A DNA stretch of 64,000 bases from Brugia malayi. Lineage: Eukaryota > Nematoda > Chromadorea > Rhabditida > Onchocercidae. Both the position numbers and the translations under genes were made by a program. This document shows, piece by piece, positions 44,701 through 59,300 of the stretch (position 1 is the stretch's first letter; each line of letters opens with the position of its first letter). The stretch is from the NCBI RefSeq assembly GCF_000002995.4, contig NW_025062477.1, positions 12,196,696 through 12,260,695 on the forward strand. Direction: 5' to 3'. Under the pieces are notes generated by a model, which was not told where the DNA came from, did not search any database, and saw only the letters and a list, made by a program, of their open reading frames with translations.

Positions 44701-47326
44701 GAACAGAAAAAGGTTCGATTTAACAAAAAACTTAAATTAGTTTTTAAGCATTTGAAAAATTTGAAAAACTAAATTTTTATTTTAGGTTGACGATGATAAA
44801 CATGATGAATTTAAAGGCGATATTCTATGGAAAGTTACAGGTAAAATTTTTGTAAAATTTTCGCTTCCTTTCAGTCATAAAAACGATTATAACTATTATT
44901 GTGTACTTTTTTAATTATTTTTTTTTTTTTTTTTTTAAAAATATTAGCTTCAAATTTATTTCTTACATTGTTGAAAATTAATTGCTAGAAATTTATTACA
45001 AATTCTTTTTATCCATCAAATTATATTATCAATTAGAAGCAATAATATTTTTGTTTGTTTTCCCTTTTTTACTAATTTCTACTAAATAACTTTTTATTCT
45101 ATCTAAAATTCAAATTACTTTATGTTTCTTTAAAAAAAAAAGATAAACAAAGCAAAAATATTAGAAGTGAATATTTTTGTTATTTTGATATTTTTGATTA
45201 TTCAATTATTATAGTTATCTTTATAACCATCCAGCCTTTTTCATTTTTTAAAATTGTTTTTTGTAATTACCTTAATTAACTTTACTCAACTTTACGTCTA
45301 ATAAACGTCGTTCTTAAGTTAGATAATTTATTCTTATTTCTTTTTACATACAATAAATATCACAGCAATTTCTTATCATTTTTATTTTTAAATTCAAAAA
45401 AAGAGAGAAAAAATATTGCTAGAAATATAACAATTTAATAATTTTCAAGTAAACAAATGATAATTGAGATGTTATTAATTAATTTAAAGTACAATAAAAA
45501 AAATTTGTAAAATTATTTCTAATCTCATTTTACAATATCATTTTTTTTCCTCAAAATTTTGTCAACATTTTGAGGAAAAAAAAGAATCAAAAAATTATTT
45601 AATTGAAAACTAAAAAAATTAAAAAATAAAATTATTTTATTTCTTTTTGTCAGAATTACCAACGAAACAATTTTGTGAAAATGACGAAGCTGTAAATTGT
45701 AAAAATTCTATCGAATGTATAAAAGAAAATGATATACCTATTTGCATATGTCGTAAAGGTTTTACTGGAGCATCTTGTCAATTTTGTAAGTTTTCATAAA
45801 AATTTCTTTCCAAATTTGGACACAATTCATAATTGGTGGAATTAAAATTTAAAAATTTAACTAAAACCTGAAGTAATTTAAATATGTAATTGATATTTTT
45901 GCAAAAATTTTTTGAAATTTACTTTTAAAAATAAACTATCACATATTTATTTTATATTTTTATTGTCATTTGCAATTTAGTATATAATTAAGCACTTCTA
46001 CCATGGAACTGTGATGAAATATTACGTAATGGTAATACAATATCCGGAATGTATATTATTGATCCTGATGGTTCCGGATCATTACCGGAGACATATGCTT
46101 ATTGTGAAAATGGTAAAACAATTGTTACACACAATATGCCCAATAATACGATAATTCATAGCAGAGATTTGGGTGATATTCATATGATAGTTAATTATAA
46201 GTAAGTTTCAGAAAAAAAAAAAAAAGAAGAAGAAAATATCTCTTAAATTTTGACAAATTTATTTTATTTTTTCAAGTATAATTATTTCTGAAAATTTTAA
46301 AATCATTTCTTATATCAAACATTTCGAATTCTAATTAATTTAATATTGTTAAAGATTATTCAATGATCAACTTTTGCAAAGTTTAAAAAAACATTCCGAA
46401 TTCTGTTCACAAGCAGTGCGGTACAATTGTCGTATGGCACCTTTGAGGTATAATTTATAATTATATTTTTTCAATGATATCTAACTATTACTTATTTCAT
46501 TTTTAAAATATTCAAATTTTATAAACAAGTTTCTTTATAAACATTGAACATATTTTGATTAAAAAAAAAAGAGCGAAAAAATAACAAAAAACTTAGCAAA
46601 TAGTACGAACACTCATGAAATATTCTTGCTTAAACTATTTGATATGATTAGCTAAAAATGATTAAAATTCCAATTAAAATTTTACGAATACCAAATGCAT
46701 ATTTTATTGAAGTATGAATAAATTTAAAATGAAATGTGTGAAAGCTTTATAGATTTGATCAAATGAAAACATGGTTTACATCAATCTCAAATGAATTCTT
46801 TGGCGGTTTTGGCGGAATTGACGGGACATGTCCTTGTGATAACAACAAATGTTCAAGTAAGCATTTATTTCTCAAATAATTAAAAAAAGACAAAACAAAG
46901 TTTCATGTTACTTATTATTTGAAGAAATAGCAAGATTATTTCTTCGTTTAATTTTAATTTAAATCCTGCATAATGTGAAATATTGTTTGATCATTTAATG
47001 CAGTGCTGTTAATAATTTTAAAACATTTTAATTTAAATCTGACAAAATTTAACCTTTGCCACTTAATTTTAGACATTTATAAGTTTCTCCTTTTTTCTTT
47101 TTCTACTAGATATTATTCGATAAGACATGAGGAGATGGTTAAATTGCATGATGAATCAGTATTTTTACTACCAAATTATTTACTATTTATTGCGCAAAAT
47201 TTAACCTTGCTTTTGTATCTTTTTGAAAAAAGAGAAATGAATAAAAATTAAAGCAATTTTTGAAAGTTCAAAAAATAATTTTGTTATTATTATTACTTCT
47301 TATTTTATGAGATGTATATGTTTTCC

Positions 47327-47357
<31 letters not shown>

Positions 47358-50300
47358 GTAATTGTGACAATGGCGGTACTACAAGTGATTATGGTTTAAT
47401 GACAGGTGATCAGGTGCCAATTCGTGGTATCTATCGATTAAGTGACCCATCAGTTGATCGAGGCTACATGACACTTGATCCATTGATTTGTAGTGGAAGT
47501 GGTAGGATGTTACATTATCATTTCATACATTAATGCAAAAATTAATTAAGCAAAATTTTTTAAATTTATTTTATTATAATTTTTAAAGTATTTTAACATT
47601 TTTTAAAAAAAGAAAAAAATTTAATCAAAAACATAATTATTTATTAAAATTTTTAATTTCAAGTTTGTCATCCATGTTTTATTACTATTTTAATAGCAAT
47701 GAAGAAGATTTAAGAAGAATTGATATTACAGAGATAATTCGGATTTACTCAGAATGATAACTTTGATTATCATTACAAATTAGTATATTGAAAAAAACTA
47801 TTTTAAAAAATTTAATAGCTAATATAACTAATTTTCCTTTCTAATGATCTTTTTATCATTCACTATTTTCACAGCGAAAGTAAAGCCCACTAATTATATT
47901 TCAAATTAAATTATAAAATAATAAATGTATCACAGATGCATATAACTGAAATGAAACATTTTACAACATTTGTAACATCTGTATTCACCCTATTTAAATG
48001 AAAAAAAAGTGAAATTAAATTAAAAAAAAAAAATGAAACCATATAATTTCGATTTAATGGAAACAATTGCAGCGAATTAATTCTTTTGTACAATTATTCC
48101 ATTTCTATCATTCTAATATCCATTTTAGCTGGTCAATCTGATGCATATACGATGACAATTCGAAAACAGTTTAGTGTCGCAGAAATTGGAAATTGGGATG
48201 GTAATATGTTAAGTTTTGAATTTCGTACTTATCTTGAAAGCGCTACATTACTTTCATCAAAGGATTCATTCATTACGATTACAATGTTGGAGCGAACATT
48301 TTATTTACAAATTCAGAATCAAATTAATTTATCACTTATCCCACAATCAAGGTTTGTATTTTGTTTTTTTAATTTGCAACTTATCGTTAAAATTTTTGTC
48401 GCCCCAGCAGGTTGTGAAATGGAGAACAGAAAATGAAATTTTATTTCAGTGGAAAAAAGATTTCATAAATAGAATAATTGAGATGATTAATTAAGTTTGA
48501 AATTATTAATATATTGTGTGCAAGATTTTCTGTACAAGAAAAAAATTTTTTTTCATCAAAAATAATGGAAAAAAATCTTTTTTCTCTGAAATATTGCATA
48601 GGTTTTTTATTTGCTTCTAATGTAATTTTTTTAATATTAAAAAAAATTAGCTTGTTTTTGTAATAATCTTACATTTGCGCTTATGAAAGACATTTCTAAT
48701 GATAATAAAAATTTTTTGAAAATATGAAAAAAAAAAAGCTAAAAAAGAAGAAATAAAACTACTGTATGCGTTGCAATGCTTTTTTTTAATATTAGAAAAT
48801 TTGCTAATTTTTTTTCTTAATTTTTTCTTTTGCTAATTTTTTTTTTTTCAAAAAAATTGTTAGAACTATTTATTTTGAAGAAAAAATGATGGATACTGGC
48901 ATCGAATTATCGTTGATATTCGTGATGGATCAATACGATTTTCAGTAGATGATACAGTAATAACAGCAGTAATTAAGCATCATTCATTTAGCAGTACATA
49001 CTTAAGTATTGGTGGGTAAGTAAATTAATATGTACAACTACGAAGTAATCATTTATGTAACATATTGAAAATAATTTTAAAAAAATGATCGAAATCTTAT
49101 TATGCTAAAAAGGAGTTCATAAATCGAAATGTTCAATAATATGAAATAGAGAAAATGAAATGGAATATTGTCACGTATACATATATATTTTAATGAATTA
49201 TCAGTAAGATTTAAACTAATAACTTAAAATTTTTGCAAATATCTCAGAATTTAAAAATTACTAAAGAAATAAATTTAATCGTTCAAAATCTTAAATCAAA
49301 CTTTGTTTCAGCTTTTTTCTATTTTTCAGTGGTGGTAATGGATTTTTGGGTTGCATTCGTCAAATACTTTTAAATGATACATTGCACGAAGTGGATCAAA
49401 CCCTTCGGGGTAAATGCACCAATAAATGTGAATCACATCACTGTCAACATGAAAGTGGTTGTGAGGAAGATTTTGTGACTGATACAGTACGTTGTGTTTG
49501 TAAGAATGCCATCGTACATTCGGGACATTTATGCCAAAATAGTCAGTTTTATTGATATTTTTCATCTTAATATGAATTACTGTATTATTTGCATATGGAA
49601 ACGATACAGTTTATAGTACGGTAGCTACGCAATAGTCAAATTGGTAATACGATATAGTTTATAGTACGGTAACTATGTAATAGTCAAATTGGTAATTCGA
49701 TATATAGCTTAGCTAAGCTAATGTCAGGTTATGTACATAGTAGTTAAGCTGGATATGTAAATCAAGTTAATAATAAGTTACATACCTACTAGTCAATACA
49801 TATCAAATCGGTATAATAGTCAATAGTATGGTCAACGGTATAGTAGTCAAGTTAATAGTACGGTATATATGCAATACGGTATATATATAATGTTCAGGCT
49901 AATAATATGGTATATATGTACTTTTATCAATTTATTCTATAAAAATCGAGAAAAAAAACTGTGCTGTTTTATAAAATTAAATTTTAACAATAAATTTGAA
50001 TTTAATAGTTACAATAAATAATCAGTTATCAAAAAAAGATCGAAAAAGAATGTAGAAATATTTCTTAACTATTACCGCAATTGCACGATTTTATAATCTC
50101 CATTCAACATTTCGTGTAAGTCAGCAGTTGATAAATTAAAAAAAATACATTTATGATATCCAATGCCTTATTTTCATTTACATATTATTATACTTTTTAC
50201 AGCTAATCTTTTTGTTACTAATTTAGTAATTTCACACTTAAATCATCAACTTTTTTACTTCCGAAACATTTATACATATTAATAGTTATTTCATCTAAAT

Positions 50301-53300
50301 AATAAGTAATCTGCTAAGTGTAACAATAATTTTTTGTTCATTGATAATAATTGATTACAATAATTCCAAACAACAATAATTTTATAAAACAAATTTAGAA
50401 AAAACGTAGTAAATTACACTAAGTCTTCAATTTATTGATACTAATTTCATAGCTTTAATAATAAAATTGTTACGATAAGAGTTTTTTTTCTTGAAAATTT
50501 GGTAATCTTTAACAGTAATTTTTCAGCAATTATTTAATATTTGTTAGCAATAATTTTGCAATTTTTCCAATTTTTTGAAATATGATCGACATGTGATTAT
50601 TCTATAATTTTATGTACTTTTGCAAAAAAAAAGTCGCTTGTAATTTTAACTTGGAACATTCGATCATAAAATATTAATTATATGGAAGTATAATATTTTA
50701 TTATTTATGAAATTAATTCTGTAAATTTTTCTCATTTAAAATATTCTTATCATTTTTTTTTTTTTTTTTTTTTACAAATAAAACAAAATTGAAAAGTTTA
50801 AGGTATTAATTATGGAACAGAAGTAAGTTTTCATGATTCGAAAGAAGCATTCCTGAAAGCTGAGAACATTACTATTGCAAAAGCATTGATGCAACGGATT
50901 ATATTTAGCTTTCGTACTGATCAGCGTGATGCATTACTCATTTATCTTCATGATCAATTATATAACTTCCTACAGGTATATAATTTCATTTATTTCATAC
51001 AAGTTTCCTCGTCTTCTTCTGTTTCAAATTAAAATTTTTTATTAAAATTTAAAGAAATTGAAACAATTACTTTTGCAATTAAAATTGTAAAATAATTTTA
51101 TAATAATTGTAGAATAATAATTTTTATTCAAAAAAAAAAAAAAATTTGTATTAATGTCAGATAATCAATCAATAAACTGATCTATTCATGAATTGATTTC
51201 ATTCGCATACAAATAATATTTTTTTTTATTTATTGACTAATAAAAGTGAGAAATTTTTTTTTTTGATATAATTTTTAAATAATATCTTACAATTAACACT
51301 CAATTCATTTCGTTACAATTTTTGTCTTCAATTAAAAACAATTTAAATTTTCACTACTTGAAAAATTTGAAATGCGAAGTATTAAACTGATTTCCGAAAA
51401 AAAAATGAAGAAATGATTACTAAACTGATTTCCGGTAATGAATCCAGTCATCTCATCTTTTTTCTCTTTTTCCTGCTAATATATTACAATCATGTTTCAC
51501 ACATTCCGGTTATAACCATTTGATTCCGTTTAATGCATATCAGTTATTTCCAGATAACATCCTCAGATGTTTGTCTAAACCTTCTAACAGTATATGATCT
51601 AATTACTGTTGTAGTAATGATCATTTCTTTTCTATAATAATTGCTGGTCAACTTTAGTTGTATAAAATTCAATTTTACAAATTTTCTTAACATCTTTTTT
51701 TATCAAATCATTTATCACTCATCTATGATGCTATTAATTAATTTGTTATGATATTTTTATCCGAGTACTTCCATCTTCCATTTTCCATTTTAAATGTCAA
51801 AGTATATCATACTTTGCATTATTTATTTTTCATTTCTTATTATATCTCAGTTAGATTAATATTTTATTTATTATAAGTACAGTAGCAAATTATAGGGAAG
51901 TAATTCTGCAATTTCAAAAAAAGAAGAAAAAAAAAACAAAAGAAAACCAAACAGTATTAATTCTTTTTTTGAAAAATTGAAATCATTAATAATTACGACA
52001 GGTGCATTTATCCGATCATTCACACATGGTACTAACACTCAATTTCAATCGTACAATTCATCGCTGTGAAGTTGTTGCTAAAATTGGAAATGGTAAACAA
52101 AATTTGAAATCATATAAAAAATAATTGAAGTAGAAGGAATTTATTTTTTTGTTGAGAATTTTATGAAATATTATTGTTTTTCATATCGAAACTTTCCGAA
52201 TGTCCAATTAATAATTTAATAAATTAATTCCTAGCAACAAATGATATAAGTGCATATTTGGGAGAAAAATTATTACTAAATTGAGATTTTATTGTCATAA
52301 ATACGTTATCTATCACAACAAAGCAATCATTAAAATAGAATAGAATAAAAAAAAATCACAAATATTGTGTATTATAAGATTCAATTAAAATTTTCTATCA
52401 AAAAATTCAAATAATCATATCAGCTGGATTAACTAATTTGTGAAAAAGGAATTTTTCTATTGTAGAATACAGTCGAATGAAGTGGATTCAAGTGATGATA
52501 TTTCAATGGACCGATTCGATTGAATTAAATGTTAATGATGAGATATGTCAAATTACTGGTGAACGCATTCTTTCCAATAATTTCATTAAAAAATTTGAAG
52601 TCACTCATGATATCAATGGTAATTTACTATACTTTATTCTTTTGAAATTTCACTTTTTCACTGAATTAAAAATTTCAATATATCAGCTTTAGATCTTTAA
52701 AAAAGTATTAATTTTAGGAAAATTGTCATTAATATCGATTAGGAATGGAAAAAATTTGCAAATTTCAAAATTACATTTGCTCAAAATTTTAGATATTATA
52801 CAACCACCAGTCTCACCAATAACTGAACAAGGTGTTACCTTCAATCATTCATATGTTTTATTATTTGTTGCTGGTGTACCAACCGAAATTCATTTCGGTA
52901 ATTTGGAACCGATTTATCGATCGACTATCCCAAATTTGCTTGGTTGTATGCGTGGTTTAATGATTGGTGACAAAATAATCGATATGCGTAATCAATATTA
53001 TTGGTCTCATTATCCAAGTAAACCAGGTTGAAAAATATTTTAAAAAACTTGAAATTTAAGCAAAACGAAAGATTCACAATATTATTATGCTATTCTGAAA
53101 ATATATTCGACATGAAAATAATTTGGTTCAAATAAATAATTCATATGAAAATATTGGAAGAGGATAATGATTCAAATCAAATTGATATCAATGCGTGATC
53201 AGACAGAATGAATCTAATTATGGATACATTTAAAATAATTTATGCTAATTTTTCTTCTCTAAGCCTCTTTTCATCTCAAAATTTGTTTACTACAAAATTG

Positions 53301-56300
53301 ATGTGAAATTTGACGATCACATGAAATTATATAAAATGCCAATAAAGTCAGTGTAAAAGTAGTGTTAATGTAAGTAATTTCTTTTCTTTTTATTTTTATT
53401 TCTTCTAATAAATTGATGATATTTTAATTATTAATTTGTTGTTTTAAAAAATGGAAAAGATTTCTTTTTTCTTTCAAATATAATTTTAATAGTTTTAAAG
53501 GTATGATCAAATATGGCTGTGAATTGGGTTGCCATCAAATTGAACATTTATGCAAAAATGGCGGTCATTGTTCGGTACAATGGACAAAGACGAAAAATGC
53601 TGAAAATATTATTAGTTGTGATTGCGCCCGAACATCCTACTATGGCGAATATTGTGATAAAGGTTTGTGCATGATATCAAATTTATATAATACATAACAA
53701 TCAGCTATTTCTGTTAATGCTGGAATTAAAATTCAAATATTAATATGGATTACTAAGGCTATTACGGATAACTAAGACTATCCGGATTGATTTCTTATCC
53801 CATTTTTTTTTTTATTTTTCCTGATTTTCTAGCTAATTAATTTTTTTTTTTTCTGTAATTTTACTAAAAGTTAGTCATTGAAATGCGATCATTTTCAGCG
53901 CATTTTCTATTTAATCATTAATTTAGCTCATTATACTATCTGATAATCCATTTAATCATATCGTATTATCTCTGTTATCATTCGTTTTTTATCTATCTTA
54001 TCATACATTTCGCGCATTATTTGCCTTATCATTCATTTCGGGAATTGTTTGCCTTATCAACCATTTTTGACATTATCTGCCTTATCATTCACTTCGGGAA
54101 TTATCTGCCTTACCAACCATTTTTGACATTATCTGCCTTATCATTCACTTCGGGAATTATCTGCCTTACCAACCATTTTTGACATTATCTGCCTTATCAT
54201 TCACTTCGGGAATTATCTGCCTTACCAACCATTTTTGACATTATCTGCCTTATCATTCACTTCGGGAATTATCTGCCTTACCAACCATTTTTGACATTAT
54301 CTGCCTTATCATTCACTTCGGGAATTATCTGCCTTACCAACCATTTGACATTATCTGTTATCATTCACTTCAAGAATTATCTGCCTTACCAACCATTTTT
54401 GACATTATCTGTCTTATCATTCACTTCAAGAATTATCTGCCTTACCAACCATTTTTGACATTATCTGCCTTATCATTCACTTCGGGAATTATCTGCCTTA
54501 CCAACCATTTTTGACATTATCTGTCTTATCATTCATTTCGCGCATTATCTGTCACAGTGATTTTTTTAAAGCTTATTTCTCTGCTACTTGCAAGAGATGA
54601 AAAAAACATTTGGTGTAAATTGTTTACTGATATCATTTAATCTTTACTTTCGTCTTCTTTTGAATGCAACTAACATGAAAGCTTTAGATCAATTATATCA
54701 TTTTTAAATTAAACATAAATATTCATAAGCTATAAAAATCAAATTGCTCACTTTATTTTATCTAAAAATTGTATCTAAAAAAAAAAAAAAAAATTTTCAT
54801 TAAATTTAAAAATTTTTTGCAGATTTTTTTTTTGTTTGCATTTTATTTCATTGGAATTATATATTAACATATTATTCCTTGGTAAAGTTATTCTTTTTTA
54901 AATCCATGAACTTATTTAATTCTTTTTTTTTTTATTAAATGAATGATAATTTTTACATTCAGATAATGGTGCATATTTTGCGGGTAATTCGATATTAGTA
55001 TTAAATACTGCTGAAATTTTCGAAAAAGCTATCGTTAATTGGAATGAAATTAATGAACAAACATTCAGTTTTGCATTTTCTACAACGAATACGGCAAAAT
55101 CAACAAAGCTAACAAAGCCACAAACGCTTGCAGCAATTCACTTTAAGCATAATAAGTTTGTAAAATGTCAAATTTACACTTTCTTAAAGTTTAATCATTA
55201 TTTAATAAATTTATATTATTTTTTTGATATTTACATAAGTGATAAACAATATAGCATTTCTTCTTTTCCATTTTTTTCTTTTCTTTCTTTTTTTGACAAT
55301 AATGATTGATTAACAAATGCATAATAAAAAATTTCGCTTTTTCAAACATAACTTATCAATGAAATATTTTATAACAGTGATAAGAAACAAACAAACAAAC
55401 AAACAAATGGCATACGTCTAAATTACATTCCTTTAAAAATTATTAATTTTTTCTTTTTTTTCAGAATGTTGCAAGTAATATTATGTAAAAATGGTTCAAT
55501 TAATATTGCTATAACAACAACTGATATATCATTTGTTTACACATTTTCATATAATTATAACGATGGTTATCGACATTACTTTCATGCACGATTTCATGCT
55601 AATAAATCATTGAAAATTACGGTTCGAATATTTAAGCATTTTAATTACTTAATTACTTCATTTAAATCTACACATAATGTTATGATAAATTAGTTGGCAA
55701 AAATAACTCAAACAAAATAATTAATTGTTTAAATAAAAAAGAAAATAGTTTTTTAAGTGATTTTATGAAAATTCTATTTTATTTTCATTTTAATTTAAAA
55801 AGATTATTTGATAAATTATTAAAACATTTGCATATAATTTTATTATTTCAGATTGATTCATGGAAAAATGATTTTCCAATACAATTAGCAACAGATTTAT
55901 CACTAGCATATGCAATTAAATTTTCTTTCGGTGGACCATACATTACGGATATTACAGATATGATAAATGCTGATAAGAAAACAGTAAAGTATAATTATAC
56001 TGGTTGTTTATCAAGTATATTTTTTTGATTAAATAGATAAAACAAATTAAACATTAATGAATGAATTCGATCATTTCCTTATCAGAATAGTTTATCAGAA
56101 ATTGATGTTACTTTGATGCCTATCAAAAATTTGATAATATTATGTTATGAAAATTGTTTTCATATTTCTTTCAATTTTAAGCGTCATAAACGTAAGTGTA
56201 ATACGTATGCGTTTTAAATTTGTTGTACAATTTCACAAGCAAGAATTTAAATTACATCACAAAATTATATCATTATTTGCTATCTTATTTTAATTATCAT

Positions 56301-59300
56301 TAATTTAATTAAGCACTATTTATCAACAATTTTGATTAGATGAAAAATGGATAAGTGAACGATCAATATTGTGGGATTGTGTGTGAAAAAGAATAAGAGA
56401 GATTGTTATTTGCATAAAATTTTAATAAAATAAATTAATTTTGTTGACAAATTAAATTTTCAGATATTGACATTGACGTAAGTGTTCCACGTATGCGTCT
56501 TAAACCAATCTTATATTTGCATAAACCGGAACTTGAATTTGCTGAATCGGTAACAATTATTGGTAATAAAATTCAATTGGGTGCATGTAATTCATTTTTA
56601 ATTCCTGGAAATTTGCCACGTAAGAAATTTTATATTTTCATTTTTATAAATTTAATTATTTTTTTTTTCTTCCTTGGCGTTACATTTATGCAACAAATTC
56701 TAATTACAAAATATATTTGTTATAGTATTATTATAGATTGTAATTATTGCATTAATTAAATGAGATTATCTTTTTTTTTTTTTTTTATTAATTTTGAGGA
56801 TAAATTTCAAATAATTGAAAAGTATAATTATTTTGAATATTTAATTCTAAAATTGGATGTAAAAATGGATTAAAAAAAAAATGATTAGAAAAAATTGATT
56901 AGAAAATTAGGTATAAAAATTGATTTTAAAAAAAATAATTAGAAAAAAATAATTAAAATAACGAAAAGTTAAAAGTTGATGTATATAAATCAACTAATTG
57001 ATTGAACTAAAGCAAAAATAATTAAAATGACAATATGAATTAAATATGCATTTAAGTGAATTTGAATTTTAGTACAATTGAGAATGGGAAATTATGCTTT
57101 TCAATTTTAAAAAAAGTTGACAAAAAAATGAAAATTTTTAATTTTTCTTATTATTCAAGTATGAAAAATAAGAATTGCAACTATTTGTTAATTGTTTTTA
57201 TTTTTTAGTCAAAAACTTCAAATTTTCAAATCAAAATTTTTTTTTCTAAATTTTTCGTTAAATTTTTGCAATTTTTTTAGCAATATTAAACACTGTAACG
57301 GCACCAGTTTGGGATTCACCGTTTATCACTGAATCTTATCAAAGAACATTTGATAATGATAAGATTGATGATGATGAAATGAACGAATCGGAATGTGAGA
57401 AATTAATTTTTAACTTAAATGGAAATTTTAATCGTTAATTTTATAATTGTTTAAAATAGTATAATTTGTTCTGAGACACTAATTTGATCATTTTTTGCTA
57501 ATTTATTTTAAACAAAATATCAGGTATTCATGTGTTTCCTATTAATATCAAAAAAAGAAAAATAAATAATAATTTTGAAACTTCAATAAATCATTTACCA
57601 TTTTTTAAATTCTAATCAAACTAAGCCAATTTATTTTCATCAAATTTTCAATATTAAATGATATTCTTTGGAAAAATAAGTCGAATTCCGCGAAAGAAAT
57701 TATTGCTTCAAATTCAAGATTTAAAATCAAAATTGCTCATTAATATTAATTATCAGTAATTTTGACAAAAAAAAATCAAATATTGATAATTATCAATAAA
57801 TAGTAGTAATTAATTTAAGGGTGGATAGTACCATTTATTATCACTTTAATTCTACTGATAATTTTGGCTGGTATATTCTGTTTGTGGAAGCATAAAGGAT
57901 TATTACATGAGCAATCACCAATGCCATCATCAAAAGATCTCGAAAATATTGGTTTCAATTTTAAAATTGCTCAAATATTTTCTCATTTAAAATTTGAAAT
58001 TTTTGAAAAACAATTTTTCTTCTTAAAAAATTTCTAATTTCTTATAAAATTTTAGCAATTCAAAAATTATATTATAAAAAAATAAATGAGAAAAAGCAAC
58101 AAAAAATGTTTTTCCTTTTTTTTTTTTTAATTTAAACTTTCAAATTATGAAGCAATAATATCATTCGAATTTTCAGCTCCATCTAAAGATCTAGAAAATT
58201 CGCCATTGCTTCCAGCTGCAAGTAGTATGTTTTCCGTTTTTCTTGTTTTTGAGCAATCAGGAAAGAAGTAATTATTGATTCTAATTTTTTTTTTTTTTTT
58301 TTTTTTTTGTTTTTTGAATTTAAATTTAAACCTAATTGGGAAAAGAAAATATTTTGGCATTTAAAAAGTTTCAGATTTTGTTGAACATTGTTATAAAGGT
58401 ATCATTATTTTTAAATTATCAACAGACTAAAGTTTTTTTTTTTAAACTTAATTAGTATGGATAATGTTTATTACTCAAAAAATTTATTTATTCTTGAAAA
58501 AGTTGCAAAAAAAACAATGATCTAATGAAATGTTTTTGATTATTCTCATCAATCCATAATATTAATTAAAGTATATTTTGATAATAAAAATATATTTGCT
58601 AATATTTTAAAATGATGAATTTTATTCTTTTTTTCTACTTAAATCTTAATTTATTAGCCCTTGCAAATCAAAGAAAAAAAAATGAAATTATTCATGAATA
58701 ATAATTTTGCTACGAAATGAAATTATTTTAAATTTAAATTTATTATATAACTTCTCGTTCCTTTTTTTTTTTTTAGATCAGAAACCAGCACATGTGATCA
58801 AAAATGATTTTGCTTTACCGGAACCTGATCAGCAACTTGATACTAATATACCGACCCGGAATATTGCTGATGATTTAAAATTAACAGAATCAAAAAATGC
58901 TTTAATTGTTGAAGCGGTAATTCAACAACAAACAACCAATTCAAGAGTAGGTTTATGATATATGCATATAATTCAGAACATTAAATGTATTACATGAAAT
59001 CAATTCACTTTTTAAAATTTAAATTATTAAAAATATTATGGAATTTAAATTGTGAAAAAGAGTAATTAATTAATATGAAAAACATAGAAATAACAAATAA
59101 ACGAAATTATTTCATTGAAATTTGCATTTAACATTTTAATTTCCATTCCTTTTTTTTCACTCTATTCTTAGTGAATTCAATATATGACAATAGATTTCAA
59201 TTAAATTGATGAAAAAAAAATAATTGAAATGAAATTTTTTATCAAATAATAGTACAAATATTTTATTTGTATTTTTCAAAGTTTTAATTTAATACTTATT

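Noticed and set aside
49326..49565. Minus-strand open frame of 79 codons
   Set aside because: It is the antisense of exon 20, whose plus-strand reading has clear LamG and EGF sequence.
54003..54553. CRISPR-like array
   Set aside because: The copies are contiguous with no unique spacers, the genome is eukaryotic and the array is within an intron.
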